62,344 nt of DNA from Candidatus Aenigmatarchaeota archaeon (GTDB taxonomy: Archaea; Aenigmatarchaeota; Aenigmatarchaeia; GW2011-AR5; JACRAC01), in the NCBI GenBank assembly GCA_016187395.1, contig JACPJV010000006.1:1-62344 (forward strand), written 5' to 3'. The notes beneath the pieces were generated by a model. The model ran no database searches. It saw nothing but the letters and a program-made list of their open reading frames with translations, and had not been told where the DNA came from. Of the stretch, positions 1 to 9,625 are shown piece by piece. Position numbers and translations under genes: made by a program. Position 1 is the first letter of the stretch. Each line of letters opens with the position of its first letter.

Positions 1-425
1 TCGAGATTTATTTCCGAGGCAATGCGCATTTCCTCTGCCGGAAACGCATCCATAATCAAAACTTTATTGTTCGATATGAGATAGATGTATTCGCCGTCAT
101 TTTTTACAAAGTCCGCCTCGTCCACGCCTGCGACCTGGATGTTTGTAGTGGAATAGTCCGCTGCCTTTGGCGCAGGCGCCTGAGCAGCTGTTGCAAAGGA
201 TTCTGATGTCAAAACTTCAGCAGACGCAATTCCTCGCGAAATTCCAAGGGCGCCTGTATAGTAAATTCCCGAGCCCCTGTTCTCCTCAAGAAAAGCCTTC
301 AATTCCCTTTCAGATGCAAATACATTCAGCTTCTCAACAGAAGGTTCCAGAGACCGGTAATTCTCTATAATGACAGCTCCAGCTATCACGACGATTATCA
401 CGATTGCAGGCAGGATGTGTTTCAT
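1..425 (-). CDS. Secreted C-terminal beta-propeller protein (COG4880-like), N-terminal part; truncated by window edge
   Basis: My minus-strand translation from ATG at 425: MKHILPAIVIIVVIAGAVIIENYRS...TTNIQVAGVDEADFVKNDGEYIYLISNNKVLIMDAFPAEEMRISSEI. VAGVDEADFVKNDGEYIY is typical of this family. Not in the supplied ORF track because it runs off the edge. Confidence 0.8.
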   Translation of the reverse strand, partial: MKHILPAIVIIVVIAGAVIIENYRSLEPSVEKLNVFASERELKAFLEENRGSGIYYTGALGISRGIASAEVLTSESFATAAQAPAPKAADYSTTNIQVAGVDEADFVKNDGEYIYLISNNKVLIMDAFPAEEMRIASEINL

Positions 426-522
426 GCATTTAATTTCCCAAAAGGCTTCTTAAAGTGACTGCAAATCATTCGGAAAGAACCGAATAATCGAAATTTATAT
501 ATCTTTCGCCCCAATTTCACTT

Positions 523-1062
523 ATGGAAATAGACAAGAGCACCATAAAGGCGCTGGCAAGCGACACAAAGTCAGGCATTTTAAAAAAACTGGAAGAAAGG
601 CGCAAGATGCCCGCAGAGCTTTCAAAAGAACTTAATTTATCGCCGTCAACTGTAGTGGAGCATCTCAAGGCATTGGAAAATCTGGGGCTTGTAAAGAAGA
701 CAGAGACAGGGCATAAATGGGTCTACTATGAATTAACAGAGAAGAGCAGAAACATAGTAAAGCCGAAAATCCCGGTGCAAAACATATTCATGCTATCATT
801 AGGAATCGTCCTAACAATCGGCAGCTTCATTTCCTATTTATTTCAGAGTGCAGCAAGCCAATTTACAGAATCAGCCTCCATACAAAACATTGCAGGAGTA
901 GAGAAAGCTGCACAAGAAATAGCAGAAACACCGCAAACAGCAGACATATCGCAATTTTCTGCTGCAACAGATTACTTTCTTATTGTAATTTTTGCAATAG
1001 GAATTATCCTGATTGCATACAGCATGTGGAAATTGAGGCAAGCTAAGAAGGAGACTCTATGA
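523..1062 (+). CDS. ArsR-like winged-helix transcriptional regulator with C-terminal transmembrane segments
   Basis: MPAELSKELNLSPSTVVEHLKALENLGLVKKTETGHKWVYYELTEK wHTH signature followed by two hydrophobic segments. Confidence 0.8.
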   Translation: MEIDKSTIKALASDTKSGILKKLEERRKMPAELSKELNLSPSTVVEHLKALENLGLVKKTETGHKWVYYELTEKSRNIVKPKIPVQNIFMLSLGIVLTIGSFISYLFQSAASQFTESASIQNIAGVEKAAQEIAETPQTADISQFSAATDYFLIVIFAIGIILIAYSMWKLRQAKKETL

Positions 1063-1896
1063 AACACTCTCTGCCGCAAAATCCAGGCACGTATGCCATA
1101 TTCCAGGGGCATAGCTCTTTACAACATTTCTGCCTGTTATTGAAACAATCCTATAGCCGCTTTTCCTTGCTGCCTTTTCCACATCCTTCAGCGGCTTTTC
1201 CCACAGCTCCTTGTCGCTGTATAAGTTATGGTAATGCACAACGCCCCTTTCTTTTAAAAATTTGAATGCATGTGGCAGGAATTTCTCAGTGCCGGGGAAA
1301 TACCCCATAATCACCCTGTCAGCCTTTTCCCTTATCCTGATCTTTCTGCAGTCGCCGCGTTTCGGTTCTATGCTCCTTATACCATTCAGCTTGATATTCT
1401 GCTTCAGATAATCAAACGCCTTCCTGTTTTTTTCTACCGCGTATATTCTATTTGCAGGCGAATGTTTTGCCAGGCCCAATGAAAAATAGCCTATTCCGGC
1501 AAACATGTCTACTATCGTCTCTCCCTTCTGTATCATTCCTATGAGTCTCTGTCTTTCGCTGAGATTTCCCTTTGAAAACATTATTTTGCCAACATCAATT
1601 TTGAATTTAATCCCATTCTCTGTATGGGTTGTTTCCAGAGTAGGCTTGGAAATGCGGGATGCTAAGATAGTTGTTTTTGGAATTCTAAATTCACCTTCTA
1701 TTCCGTTTATCTCGCACACAGTTTCTATATTGGAAAATGTTTTCAAACAAGTATCTGCTATGGTTTTCCTTTCCTTTTTTCCAGTAGTCTGGAAGAATTT
1801 CAAGAGCATAATGTTTCCTATAGTCTGGTAGCCGTCAGGAATCTTCTCAAGAGAAACGCCTGAAGCAAGAGAAATTATGTCTTTGAAAGACATCAA
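1057..1896 (-). CDS. taw2: tRNA(Phe) wybutosine pathway methyltransferase/aminocarboxypropyltransferase, Taw2/Trm5 family
   Basis: VDMFAGIGYFSLGLAKHS SAM motif; NVVKSYAPGIWHTCLDF C-terminus; divergent neighbour of taw1. Confidence 0.8.
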   Translation of the reverse strand: MMSFKDIISLASGVSLEKIPDGYQTIGNIMLLKFFQTTGKKERKTIADTCLKTFSNIETVCEINGIEGEFRIPKTTILASRISKPTLETTHTENGIKFKIDVGKIMFSKGNLSERQRLIGMIQKGETIVDMFAGIGYFSLGLAKHSPANRIYAVEKNRKAFDYLKQNIKLNGIRSIEPKRGDCRKIRIREKADRVIMGYFPGTEKFLPHAFKFLKERGVVHYHNLYSDKELWEKPLKDVEKAARKSGYRIVSITGRNVVKSYAPGIWHTCLDFAAESVS

Positions 1897-1944
1897 TAAT
1901 AAGAAACGCAGAAAGATTAAATATCTGATGAAATAGCTTATTCT

Positions 1945-2967
1945 ATGGTTATACCATTAATGATGGAACCTGCCACAGAAGAATCGTTGCAACAGTGGAA
2001 CCCCGAGGTTGATGCAAGATTAAGAATGCAGACAGAACCCGGAAAGCCCGTCCTTCCTCAAGAGCTCATCGCAAAAATGGAGCGGAACATGGGCTACCGC
2101 TTTGTCGGCCCTAGCAAGCACAGCGCTGTCAAGGTGTGCACATGGACAAAGAATTCTCTTTGTGGCGAGGGTGCCTGCTACAAGCAGCAGTTTTACGGAA
2201 TAGAATCACATCGCTGCATGGAAATGACGCCCTCCGTGCCATTTTGTACAGAATCATGCCAGTTCTGCTGGCGTTTAAGAGAGCTAAGCGCGCCAAAGTG
2301 GTTCGGTGCAGTTGACCCGCCAGACATAATTATCGAAGAATGTATCAAAGCCAGAAGGCAGCTGCTCCAGGGCTTTGCCGGAAATCCTGATGTGGAAAGA
2401 GGTAAAATTCATCAATCAGAGAGGCCGACGCAGGTTGCTATTTCTTTAGATGGTGAACCGATGCTATATCCGAGAATAAATGAATTGGTTGAGGAAGTGC
2501 TGAGCAGAAAAATGACTGCCTTTCTTGTCACGAATGGAACGCTGCCAGACAAGGTGAAAAACCTGAACCCGGAGCCCACAAACCTGTACATAACGCTCGC
2601 GGGTCCAGATAAGGAAATTTTTGTGAAAACAGTCAAGCCACTGATGAAAAATACATGGGAGCTGCTTATGCAGTCTTTGGCAGAAATAAAGCACAAAAGC
2701 TGCGCGACTGTTATCCGCCTAACCCTTGTCAAAGGGCTGAACATGGTAAATCCTGAAGAATATGCGGAAATTATTGATAGAACCGAAAGCAAATTTGTAG
2801 AATTGAAATCGTTTATGTCAGTAGGGGCGGCGAGGGAAAGACTGCCATACAACACCATGCCCTTGCACGAAGAGCTGCGGGCTTTTGCAGAAGAAGTGGA
2901 AAGAAAAAGTTCTTATCATATATCAGATGAAAACAGCAGGAGCAGGGTTGTACTGATGACACGGTAA
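1945..2967 (+). CDS. taw1: S-adenosyl-L-methionine-dependent tRNA 4-demethylwyosine synthase (radical SAM, TYW1)
   Basis: CTESCQFCWR radical SAM motif; CTWTKNSLCGEGACYKQQFYGIESHRCMEM N-terminal region. Confidence 0.93.
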   Translation: MVIPLMMEPATEESLQQWNPEVDARLRMQTEPGKPVLPQELIAKMERNMGYRFVGPSKHSAVKVCTWTKNSLCGEGACYKQQFYGIESHRCMEMTPSVPFCTESCQFCWRLRELSAPKWFGAVDPPDIIIEECIKARRQLLQGFAGNPDVERGKIHQSERPTQVAISLDGEPMLYPRINELVEEVLSRKMTAFLVTNGTLPDKVKNLNPEPTNLYITLAGPDKEIFVKTVKPLMKNTWELLMQSLAEIKHKSCATVIRLTLVKGLNMVNPEEYAEIIDRTESKFVELKSFMSVGAARERLPYNTMPLHEELRAFAEEVERKSSYHISDENSRSRVVLMTR

Positions 2968-2974
2968 AACTGTT

Positions 2975-4819
2975 CTAGGCACTGCCGTGCATCTCACCGC
3001 CATTTCCACGTACACTCACATGTCTTCGTTGGTGCGTCATCCTATAAACATAGAAGGCAACCGTATGCTCCGGAGGAGCCCTCTCTTTCAGGACAAGCCC
3101 GGAAACCTCGAAACATACTATCTCGTCCGGCTCTTTCAGGTGGAGGTTCCCAAGAACCCTTCCTCCGGGCGTTTCAACAAGGTGCTGCCTTACAAAGCAG
3201 CCGTGAATGCTGGAAGGTGGAACCTCAAGCATATATTTTACTGCGCCGGAAGGAATTGGAACGTTCTCTTCCGCAGGCTCTGGCTGTCCCTCGTCAGGGA
3301 GAGGCGTGTCCTCATCTGTATAATGGCTATCCTGCATTGCATAGTAACGGCTGCTTCTGCGGACAGGATGCCCGTCCTTCTCCTTCCCCTTTCCGTTTCT
3401 GTACAGGCGCATGAATCTCTCCATATGTTCCATCCACGTCAGAGGCACCACAGGCCTTGACGGAGACCTCGGAGGCTCTATCGGCGTTTTCAGGAGGTCC
3501 CTTACCCTGACCCCCTCCTCTACAAGCTCTGCCACGAAATCCCGGAAAGGTATTCTATGAACCTTTCTCAGCACTTCATATGGATGCGGATAATGCCTTT
3601 CAAATTCGCCAGCCTTCATCCACCCTCTTCTTTCCCTTATGCAGTAAAGATATGCCTGCCCTATCCTTTCGCGGGTCCAGAAAAGCCTCCTGCCCTTTTC
3701 CGGATGTCTTTCAGGCAAAGCAGGATGCACTATTTCAGGTTTCACATTCGCATCGGCATCATGATGAAGACCGGCAGGCTCCACAGGCTTTTCAGTGTCC
3801 TTTGCCTTTCTCTGCATGGGAGACCGTCTGTGAGGTCTGGGGGAATTCAGGGAAGGAAGATCCATCCGCTTTATTTCCTCAAGTGAATATCTTTCCTGCA
3901 TATTGCTGCGGAAATCCGGGAAGCTTATCCCATGAATAGTCGCCAAGGCCGGGTATGCGCCTCCGTAGTATGATGACAAATCTCTGCTGTTTGCCCAGCC
4001 TCCCCCTCTTTGCACTGCATGAAGGTATGCCAGCTCTATGTTTTCCATATCCCAGAAGCCGTGATATTCATTGTTTCCTCCAAGAGGATGTGGTTTTTCC
4101 CGCCTTGCCGGGACAACAGCTGCCGGAGAAGCGGTTGTTTCTGAATCCATCGTGTCAGGCAGAAGTATCGGCTCCCTCTTGGCAGGGTCTTTCCTGACAA
4201 TTTCGAACGGTTTGCTTTCCATTTCTTGTTTTGGTCTTTTAAGCGGTTTTATCTCGCATTTTGGAGGCACTGGAGGCTCTATGTCCATTTTCAGGACATC
4301 TTCGAGCCTGTATTTTTCCTGCATTCCAGAGCAGAACTCAGGAAATGTCATGTTATCATATACAGAGGTGCAGGCCCCTCCAAAGGCACGCATGAATATG
4401 TCAGGGCCGGCCCAGTTTCCCCGTTGTTTTGTGGCATAGAGATATGCAATCTCCCTTCTTTCTTCTGTCCAGAAACCAGGCGGAGGTCTTTTTTTGGAGG
4501 TCTCTGTCCCCACGGGCTGCGCATGGAGGGCTTCTCCATTTCCTCCGGCTTCAGAAGATCGCGGCGTATCAGAAATTTTATCGTCAAGCGGCGGAATGCT
4601 CATTTTCATTATGCTTTCAACCGGATGTCGCCTCCTCATCCTTGCCTCGAACACGTCGTAAAATGTATTGTGAGCCCTGTAAAGCGCTCCACACGCCCCT
4701 CCATATGCCCTCATGAATTCCGGCGATGTCGGATACCTCCCAAGCTGTTTTGCTGTAAGAAGCCATGCCCTTTCTACATTTTCTATGTCGCTCCAGAATC
4801 CCTTAGTCCTCCCTCCCAT
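2975..4819 (-). CDS. Uncharacterised 614-aa protein with four tandem ~55-aa repeats
   Basis: Repeats begin GFWSDIENVERAWLLTAKQLGRYPTSPEFMRAYGGA, GFWTEERREIAYLYATKQRGNWAGPDIFMRAFGGA, GFWDMENIELAYLHAVQRGGGWANSRDLSSYYGGA, LFWTRERIGQAYLYCIRERRGWMKAGEFERHYPHP. Confidence 0.85.
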   Translation of the reverse strand: MGGRTKGFWSDIENVERAWLLTAKQLGRYPTSPEFMRAYGGACGALYRAHNTFYDVFEARMRRRHPVESIMKMSIPPLDDKISDTPRSSEAGGNGEALHAQPVGTETSKKRPPPGFWTEERREIAYLYATKQRGNWAGPDIFMRAFGGACTSVYDNMTFPEFCSGMQEKYRLEDVLKMDIEPPVPPKCEIKPLKRPKQEMESKPFEIVRKDPAKREPILLPDTMDSETTASPAAVVPARREKPHPLGGNNEYHGFWDMENIELAYLHAVQRGGGWANSRDLSSYYGGAYPALATIHGISFPDFRSNMQERYSLEEIKRMDLPSLNSPRPHRRSPMQRKAKDTEKPVEPAGLHHDADANVKPEIVHPALPERHPEKGRRLFWTRERIGQAYLYCIRERRGWMKAGEFERHYPHPYEVLRKVHRIPFRDFVAELVEEGVRVRDLLKTPIEPPRSPSRPVVPLTWMEHMERFMRLYRNGKGKEKDGHPVRRSSRYYAMQDSHYTDEDTPLPDEGQPEPAEENVPIPSGAVKYMLEVPPSSIHGCFVRQHLVETPGGRVLGNLHLKEPDEIVCFEVSGLVLKERAPPEHTVAFYVYRMTHQRRHVSVRGNGGEMHGSA

Positions 4820-4955
4820 GCGCTATTTTTGGTTTTTGGAGATTTATAACCTTCTTCCCCCTTTCCTGCGGGCTTTTATTTCTCTTGGCATCGGAAAAAG
4901 CAGCAATCCATCTGCTAGGTAAGCCAGAGGAAATCTCTCACCTACAATTTTAACT

Positions 4956-6482
4956 TCATGAAAATAGTTCCCTGTATCCACCGTAAGGGGAATAGTCTGC
5001 GATCTCTGCTACTCCATCACTATCTATATCAACCCATCCTGCCATTCTCCTGACTTGTGTAGCAAATATTTGACCGGAGAACATTAGTTCATACTCATTG
5101 TCATTATCTAAATCGTACAAATAAAATTTAATATCATTTAATCTAAATGAGCATGAACTTGAAGAATCAGCCTCTAGCCAAGAGGGCCTTTCATCAGCAT
5201 ATATCTTCAGATCATCTGGTAGTTCTATAGCGAAATAGTCGGGAGAATGCTTAAAGAACTCACAATTTCTATATTCTCCTTCTTTCTTTCCAGTAAAGGG
5301 ATCTATGTTCTGCCCTTCAAAGGTCAAATATAACTGATTTTCATAAGATAGAAAAGTATCATGCAATCCGAAGGATGCATGTGAAGCCTCGTGACTAAAT
5401 AAGCCAAACATTCCATAGAATTCTAAAAATAAAAGCAACTCTTTTTTATCCGAAGTGAAATTATAGTTTCCACCTATGGCTAATGGTGAATAAGCGAATG
5501 ACATATTCTTCCAAAAACTAGCATAACCACCTGCACGCCTTTCAAGAATAAAAATTGGGGATAATATTAGCATTTGGAAGTTGCTCTGGTTTATCTTATT
5601 GACTGCTGCACTATAAATTTTTTCTATATCATCATTAGAATAGTAATATTGGTAGCTGATTTGTGGAATTGGTCTTTCAATGCCTTCTGGGGGATTTATT
5701 ACAACAGGCGTTATATCATATTGCAGAGGATTATCAACTTCTTGCATTTTTATCATTTTTTCATTCTCAGCTGCTTCAAATTTTTTAGTCCAGTTGATAA
5801 GAGTATACTCAGGATAAACTTCATCAAAATTTATAAATATCAAAAGTGCCCTTACTGTTCTTCCGTATACTGGATAAACTTTATCTATATTGGTAATTAG
5901 TGAACTATTAGTTGAGATGAAATATTCTAAAATAGTTGCTTGTGTACTATTTTTCCATAAAAATGAAGTCAGCGTTGGGGCACTGTCAAGTCCATATGAG
6001 AATGCCACATCCGGAAAAGGCACTTCATAGCCATGCTTACGCCATAAATTAGAAATAAATATCGGTAATCTTCTTGAATACCCATATTGATAATTCATAA
6101 CACCCAATTGTTCTGCCCAGCAGGCTGAAGGGTAAACTATGCCATCCGAATCATGAACAGGATTGTGAACTATAGGGCATGCCATGATTTTCCAGCAAGC
6201 GTGTTGATTACATTCGTCCCTGTAAAATTTGGCACACTCTGGCTCTCCTCGTCCTAATTGAAAGCATTTTGAATTTTCTGGCAAGGGTAGTGGAAGTTGT
6301 CTTTGCTGTGGAAACTGCGTATCTGTGGAGGTTGGTGCTGTGTTCGGAGGCGAGGTTATTAGGTCTGGTAAAGAAGGAATCTCCTTAAAACTTGAATTGA
6401 AATATTTTGATGTTTGTTGTAATATCTTGGGTGCTGCAGTTGCAATTCCCATTGAATCCCCTTTTCTATTTCTATTGTTCAA
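4956..6482 (-). CDS. Putative secreted zinc-metallopeptidase-like protein with a Kazal-like segment
   Basis: HEASHASFGLHD (HExxH plus third His); CPIVHNPVHDSDGIVYPSACWAEQLGV Kazal-like; DLDNDNEYELMFSG and DIDSDGVAEI Asp-rich motifs; AT-rich. Confidence 0.7.
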   Translation of the reverse strand: MNNRNRKGDSMGIATAAPKILQQTSKYFNSSFKEIPSLPDLITSPPNTAPTSTDTQFPQQRQLPLPLPENSKCFQLGRGEPECAKFYRDECNQHACWKIMACPIVHNPVHDSDGIVYPSACWAEQLGVMNYQYGYSRRLPIFISNLWRKHGYEVPFPDVAFSYGLDSAPTLTSFLWKNSTQATILEYFISTNSSLITNIDKVYPVYGRTVRALLIFINFDEVYPEYTLINWTKKFEAAENEKMIKMQEVDNPLQYDITPVVINPPEGIERPIPQISYQYYYSNDDIEKIYSAAVNKINQSNFQMLILSPIFILERRAGGYASFWKNMSFAYSPLAIGGNYNFTSDKKELLLFLEFYGMFGLFSHEASHASFGLHDTFLSYENQLYLTFEGQNIDPFTGKKEGEYRNCEFFKHSPDYFAIELPDDLKIYADERPSWLEADSSSSCSFRLNDIKFYLYDLDNDNEYELMFSGQIFATQVRRMAGWVDIDSDGVAEIADYSPYGGYRELFS

Positions 6483-6492
6483 TATTTAACGA

Positions 6493-7038
6493 TTAGTCAA
6501 CCCCTTCAACCTTCTTCCCCCTTGACTGCGGCTTGATTTTGAGTTTAGCGCCGCGAAATTTCTTTCCAAGTTCTTTGCCCCTGAAGTATTCATGCAGAAA
6601 TATCGCTAAGGCAGCCACCTCGCTGTGCGGCTGGCCTGTGACTGCAATATTAAAATCCGCCTCCTGATACACCTGCGGCGGAACTTTCTCGCCGCCGATG
6701 ATTACAAGGATATTTTTCTTTTTCCTTATCCTTCTGATTACCTTCTGAACAGGCATGCCGTACATCGTCAGATGCACAATTGAAAAATTCCTCTTCCTGT
6801 ATTTTTTCACAACATGCTTCCAGTTTTCCTCATATTTTGCCGAAAAAGGACCGCCCCATCTGTTTGCCGTTTCATTCACGCTTTCCAGAAGGATTTGATC
6901 GCGCTCGCCTGTGTAAATTATCTCCCGCGCACCGAGGGCGCGCGCTACAAGTCCGCAGTGCGTGCTTATCCTTGCATCGCGGCCGAGGCGGTGGCCCAAA
7001 CGCAGAACTGAGATAGGCATGATAATATTTGCTTGCAT
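6493..7038 (-). CDS. tRNA (cytidine(56)-2'-O)-methyltransferase
   Basis: [28 protein letters not shown]...[37 protein letters not shown]; archaeal aTrm56 signature. Confidence 0.92.
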   Translation of the reverse strand: [181 protein letters not shown]

Positions 7039-7048
7039 CGGTTAAAAA

Positions 7049-8566
7049 TCAGACGTCGTAGACCCTTTTGCCTCCTCCATCAAAGGTCTGTGCTATCTGA
7101 AGAAGCCTGCGGCCATCAGGGGTGGGATATTCGCCCGTAAGGCAGGCTGCGTCGGGTGTTGGTATCCCCGCTCTTCTCATGATGCTAACTATAACGTCGG
7201 GTGGATTATACCTGAAGCTCGTGGAGTCTATCCTTTCTGCAAACCTCCTTTCTGTTTCTGCATGAATACGGTCCTTGTCCCATAAAGGATGTTCTTTCCT
7301 TATCTCCTGCTGAATCATATAAATTGCCAGCTTTCTTGGATCCGGAGTATCTATGCCGTAGTAGCAGGGAGATTTGATCCCTGCAGAAGCCCTTTGGTGA
7401 ACTTCCCTTGCCCCTGCGCTGTAAAGTATTCCGGAGAGTGCTTTTGCCGTATCCCCCCTTACAGTTGAGTCATCAGCGGTCGCTACCCGCTTTTCATGAA
7501 TAAAGCGTCTGATAGGAGAATGCTTTCTTATTACCTTCTCCGTTCTGTCAGGATCAGGATCTATGAAAACCCTCCCCCCTCTTTTAACAAGCGCGTGCAC
7601 GACATCGACATGCTTTTTGTGATGATCCCACATCCCTTTTACATATCCGTCTGAATGGTGCAGGCCGCTGTTCTGAATCGGTATAAGAATGTCGTATTCG
7701 CAGTCTTCCCTCCTTGCCAGATCATAACCGAGATCATACCTAAAACCTCCGACGCTCACGCCGTACATTACGGAGTCCGGGCTCGCGAAGTAAATATATT
7801 CGAATATGCACGGAGAATTTCCTTTCTGAACAAGCGTCTTTCTGTGCGCTCCGTTTTCATCGAAAACAACTGCCTCTCCGGGTTCTGGCTCGAAGGAGTA
7901 GTCAAAACCAACGAAATCAAGAGCTGTCGTTTCTGATGCTATCATGAAGCCGCTTTCATTTGTTCCTATAACCATCGGCCTTATCCCATAGGGGTCTTTG
8001 AAAGCCAGCCCTATCATCCTTCCGCTCCTGGTGGCTATCAGTGCTGTGGCTGAATAGGCTCCTTCAACTTTTTGCTGGACTCTCTCAACTGCAGCAAAAA
8101 TATCGTCATCAGTAGGCTCTTCATTGCCATTCAGTTCGCATGCAAGCGCGCCAAGAAGATATCTTGCATCGCACTGGCTTTCTTCATTGACTTTTATTTC
8201 CTTCTCTTCCATTTCCCTCCCTATAATTTTGCAGTTGTTTATATTGCCGTTATGCGCCAGTAGGATGGCACAGCTGCCATAATAGACTTCAGGCTGCGCG
8301 CTTTTTTCCAAGGCTTCTTTCTTCCTCCCACCAAATGTCGGATAGCGTACATGACCAACTGCATGCCGGGAACCATCGACGCCATCAAAAACACCGCGCT
8401 TTATGGCATCAGAAGCCATCCCATCAGTCTTCCTTACTAGAAACTCCATACCATGCGGCACGCCTATCCCAACACCATTCTGCCCCCTGTGTTCCTGCGC
8501 GAGAAGACCTGCTTTAACAATCTCAGAAGCATTTTGCACATTATAGACCAAACAGATTCCGCACAC
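7049..8566 (-). CDS. purF: Amidophosphoribosyltransferase (PurF-like); likely GTG start giving (M)CGIC
   Basis: CGICLVYN N-terminal nucleophile, EHRGQNG, GHVRYPTFGG, LAHNGNINN and PRPP loop VATADDSTVRGDTAK; start trimmed from 8656 to the GTG directly before Cys. Confidence 0.82.
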   Translation of the reverse strand: MCGICLVYNVQNASEIVKAGLLAQEHRGQNGVGIGVPHGMEFLVRKTDGMASDAIKRGVFDGVDGSRHAVGHVRYPTFGGRKKEALEKSAQPEVYYGSCAILLAHNGNINNCKIIGREMEEKEIKVNEESQCDARYLLGALACELNGNEEPTDDDIFAAVERVQQKVEGAYSATALIATRSGRMIGLAFKDPYGIRPMVIGTNESGFMIASETTALDFVGFDYSFEPEPGEAVVFDENGAHRKTLVQKGNSPCIFEYIYFASPDSVMYGVSVGGFRYDLGYDLARREDCEYDILIPIQNSGLHHSDGYVKGMWDHHKKHVDVVHALVKRGGRVFIDPDPDRTEKVIRKHSPIRRFIHEKRVATADDSTVRGDTAKALSGILYSAGAREVHQRASAGIKSPCYYGIDTPDPRKLAIYMIQQEIRKEHPLWDKDRIHAETERRFAERIDSTSFRYNPPDVIVSIMRRAGIPTPDAACLTGEYPTPDGRRLLQIAQTFDGGGKRVYDV

Positions 8567-8634
8567 AGCGAAATAAGGGAATCGAAGTATTAAAGTTCTT
8601 GTGATGCAGAAATTACTAACTGGAAAAAGGCAAC

Positions 8635-8797
8635 AGCCCCGTCGTCTAGCGGTCAAAGCCGTATGACGAACCGCAGGTTCGTCTTTGTGCGGCTATGGAT
8701 AACGGGCTTTGGATGTCACCAAAGCTTTGAGCGTAAATTGAGTTTACGCTGTGATAAAGGAAACCCGTTGACGGCAGTTCGAATCTGCCCGGGGCTA
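8635..8797 (+). tRNA. tRNA-Gln (UUG), interrupted by two introns (~8656-8695 in D-loop; ~8713-8762 in anticodon loop)
   Basis: Acceptor agccccg/cggggct, D-stem gtct/ggat, anticodon stem acggg/cccgt with ctttgg|a, T-arm ggcag-ttcgaat-ctgcc, discriminator A. Removing ~40 and 50 nt leaves 73 nt. Confidence 0.85.
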
Positions 8798-8928
8798 TCC
8801 AAGCGAGGCGTGCGAGCAACTTAGAATCTAAAATCAAAGTCTGACATAGCAAATCCAAAATTATTGTCACCAGAGCGGTGGCAACCTTTTCTCCTTCCGT
8901 TTCCGCTTATTTCTATAACTGCAATTTT

Positions 8929-9582
8929 CTATATCTTTCTTATCAAAACATTAAACCTGAATCTTGCATTTTCATATCCTTCTAGTTCGTGATCAAAAAT
9001 CTCTGCATCTGGAAATGCCCTGAAGAAATCTCTTTCATAAAACAGTCTCGTAAGATTGTGCGTTTCAGGTTCTTTTGCCTTTTCATACTCTGTTCGTTTC
9101 GCTGAATTGGGGATATCAGCTATGTAAATGATGCCATTTCTATCACAAACCCTTAGCATTTCCAGCACAGACTTTCTTGCATATTCTGGATCAGGGAAGT
9201 ACTGGAACATCGAATGACAGAGTATCTTATCAAAGGAGCCGTCTGCAAAAGGCAGGCGGCTTGCTTCCCCCAATATCCTTGGGGTATGGTTTGGGACATA
9301 TCTGATCATGGAAAGTGAAGCATCGACTCCAATAATTTTTGGTGCACATCTTGATAATGGAACTGTTATAACCCCAGCTCCGCATCCCACATCCAATACC
9401 CTATCGTTCTCTTTTATCTCCAACTTCTCAGCAATAGAACCTACAAGCTTCCTAAGCGTTCTATCTGACAATTTGGCAAGTCTATGACTGTATCCACTCA
9501 TTCTTCTAAGATCCTTCCATCTTCCTTTACCCCTTCTTTCCCAGTATGCTCTCCAGTCTTTGTAATCTCTGTATTTTTCCAT
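8929..9582 (-). CDS. Class I SAM-dependent methyltransferase
   Basis: VLDVGCGAGVITVPLSRCAPKIIGVDAS; LPFADGSFDKILCHSMFQYF; start trimmed to MEKYRDYKDW. Confidence 0.85.
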   Translation of the reverse strand: MEKYRDYKDWRAYWERRGKGRWKDLRRMSGYSHRLAKLSDRTLRKLVGSIAEKLEIKENDRVLDVGCGAGVITVPLSRCAPKIIGVDASLSMIRYVPNHTPRILGEASRLPFADGSFDKILCHSMFQYFPDPEYARKSVLEMLRVCDRNGIIYIADIPNSAKRTEYEKAKEPETHNLTRLFYERDFFRAFPDAEIFDHELEGYENARFRFNVLIRKI

Positions 9583-9625
9583 CAATATGATAAGCCTTTT
9601 ATACTTTAATCTCTTAGGCAGAGCT

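Noticed and set aside
4226-4849. Long plus-strand ORF (207 aa)
   Set aside because: Antisense to the repeat protein 2975-4819, with composition typical of shadow ORFs.
8646-8870. Minus-strand 74-aa ORF
   Set aside because: Overlaps the intron-containing tRNA-Gln almost entirely; better explained by the tRNA.
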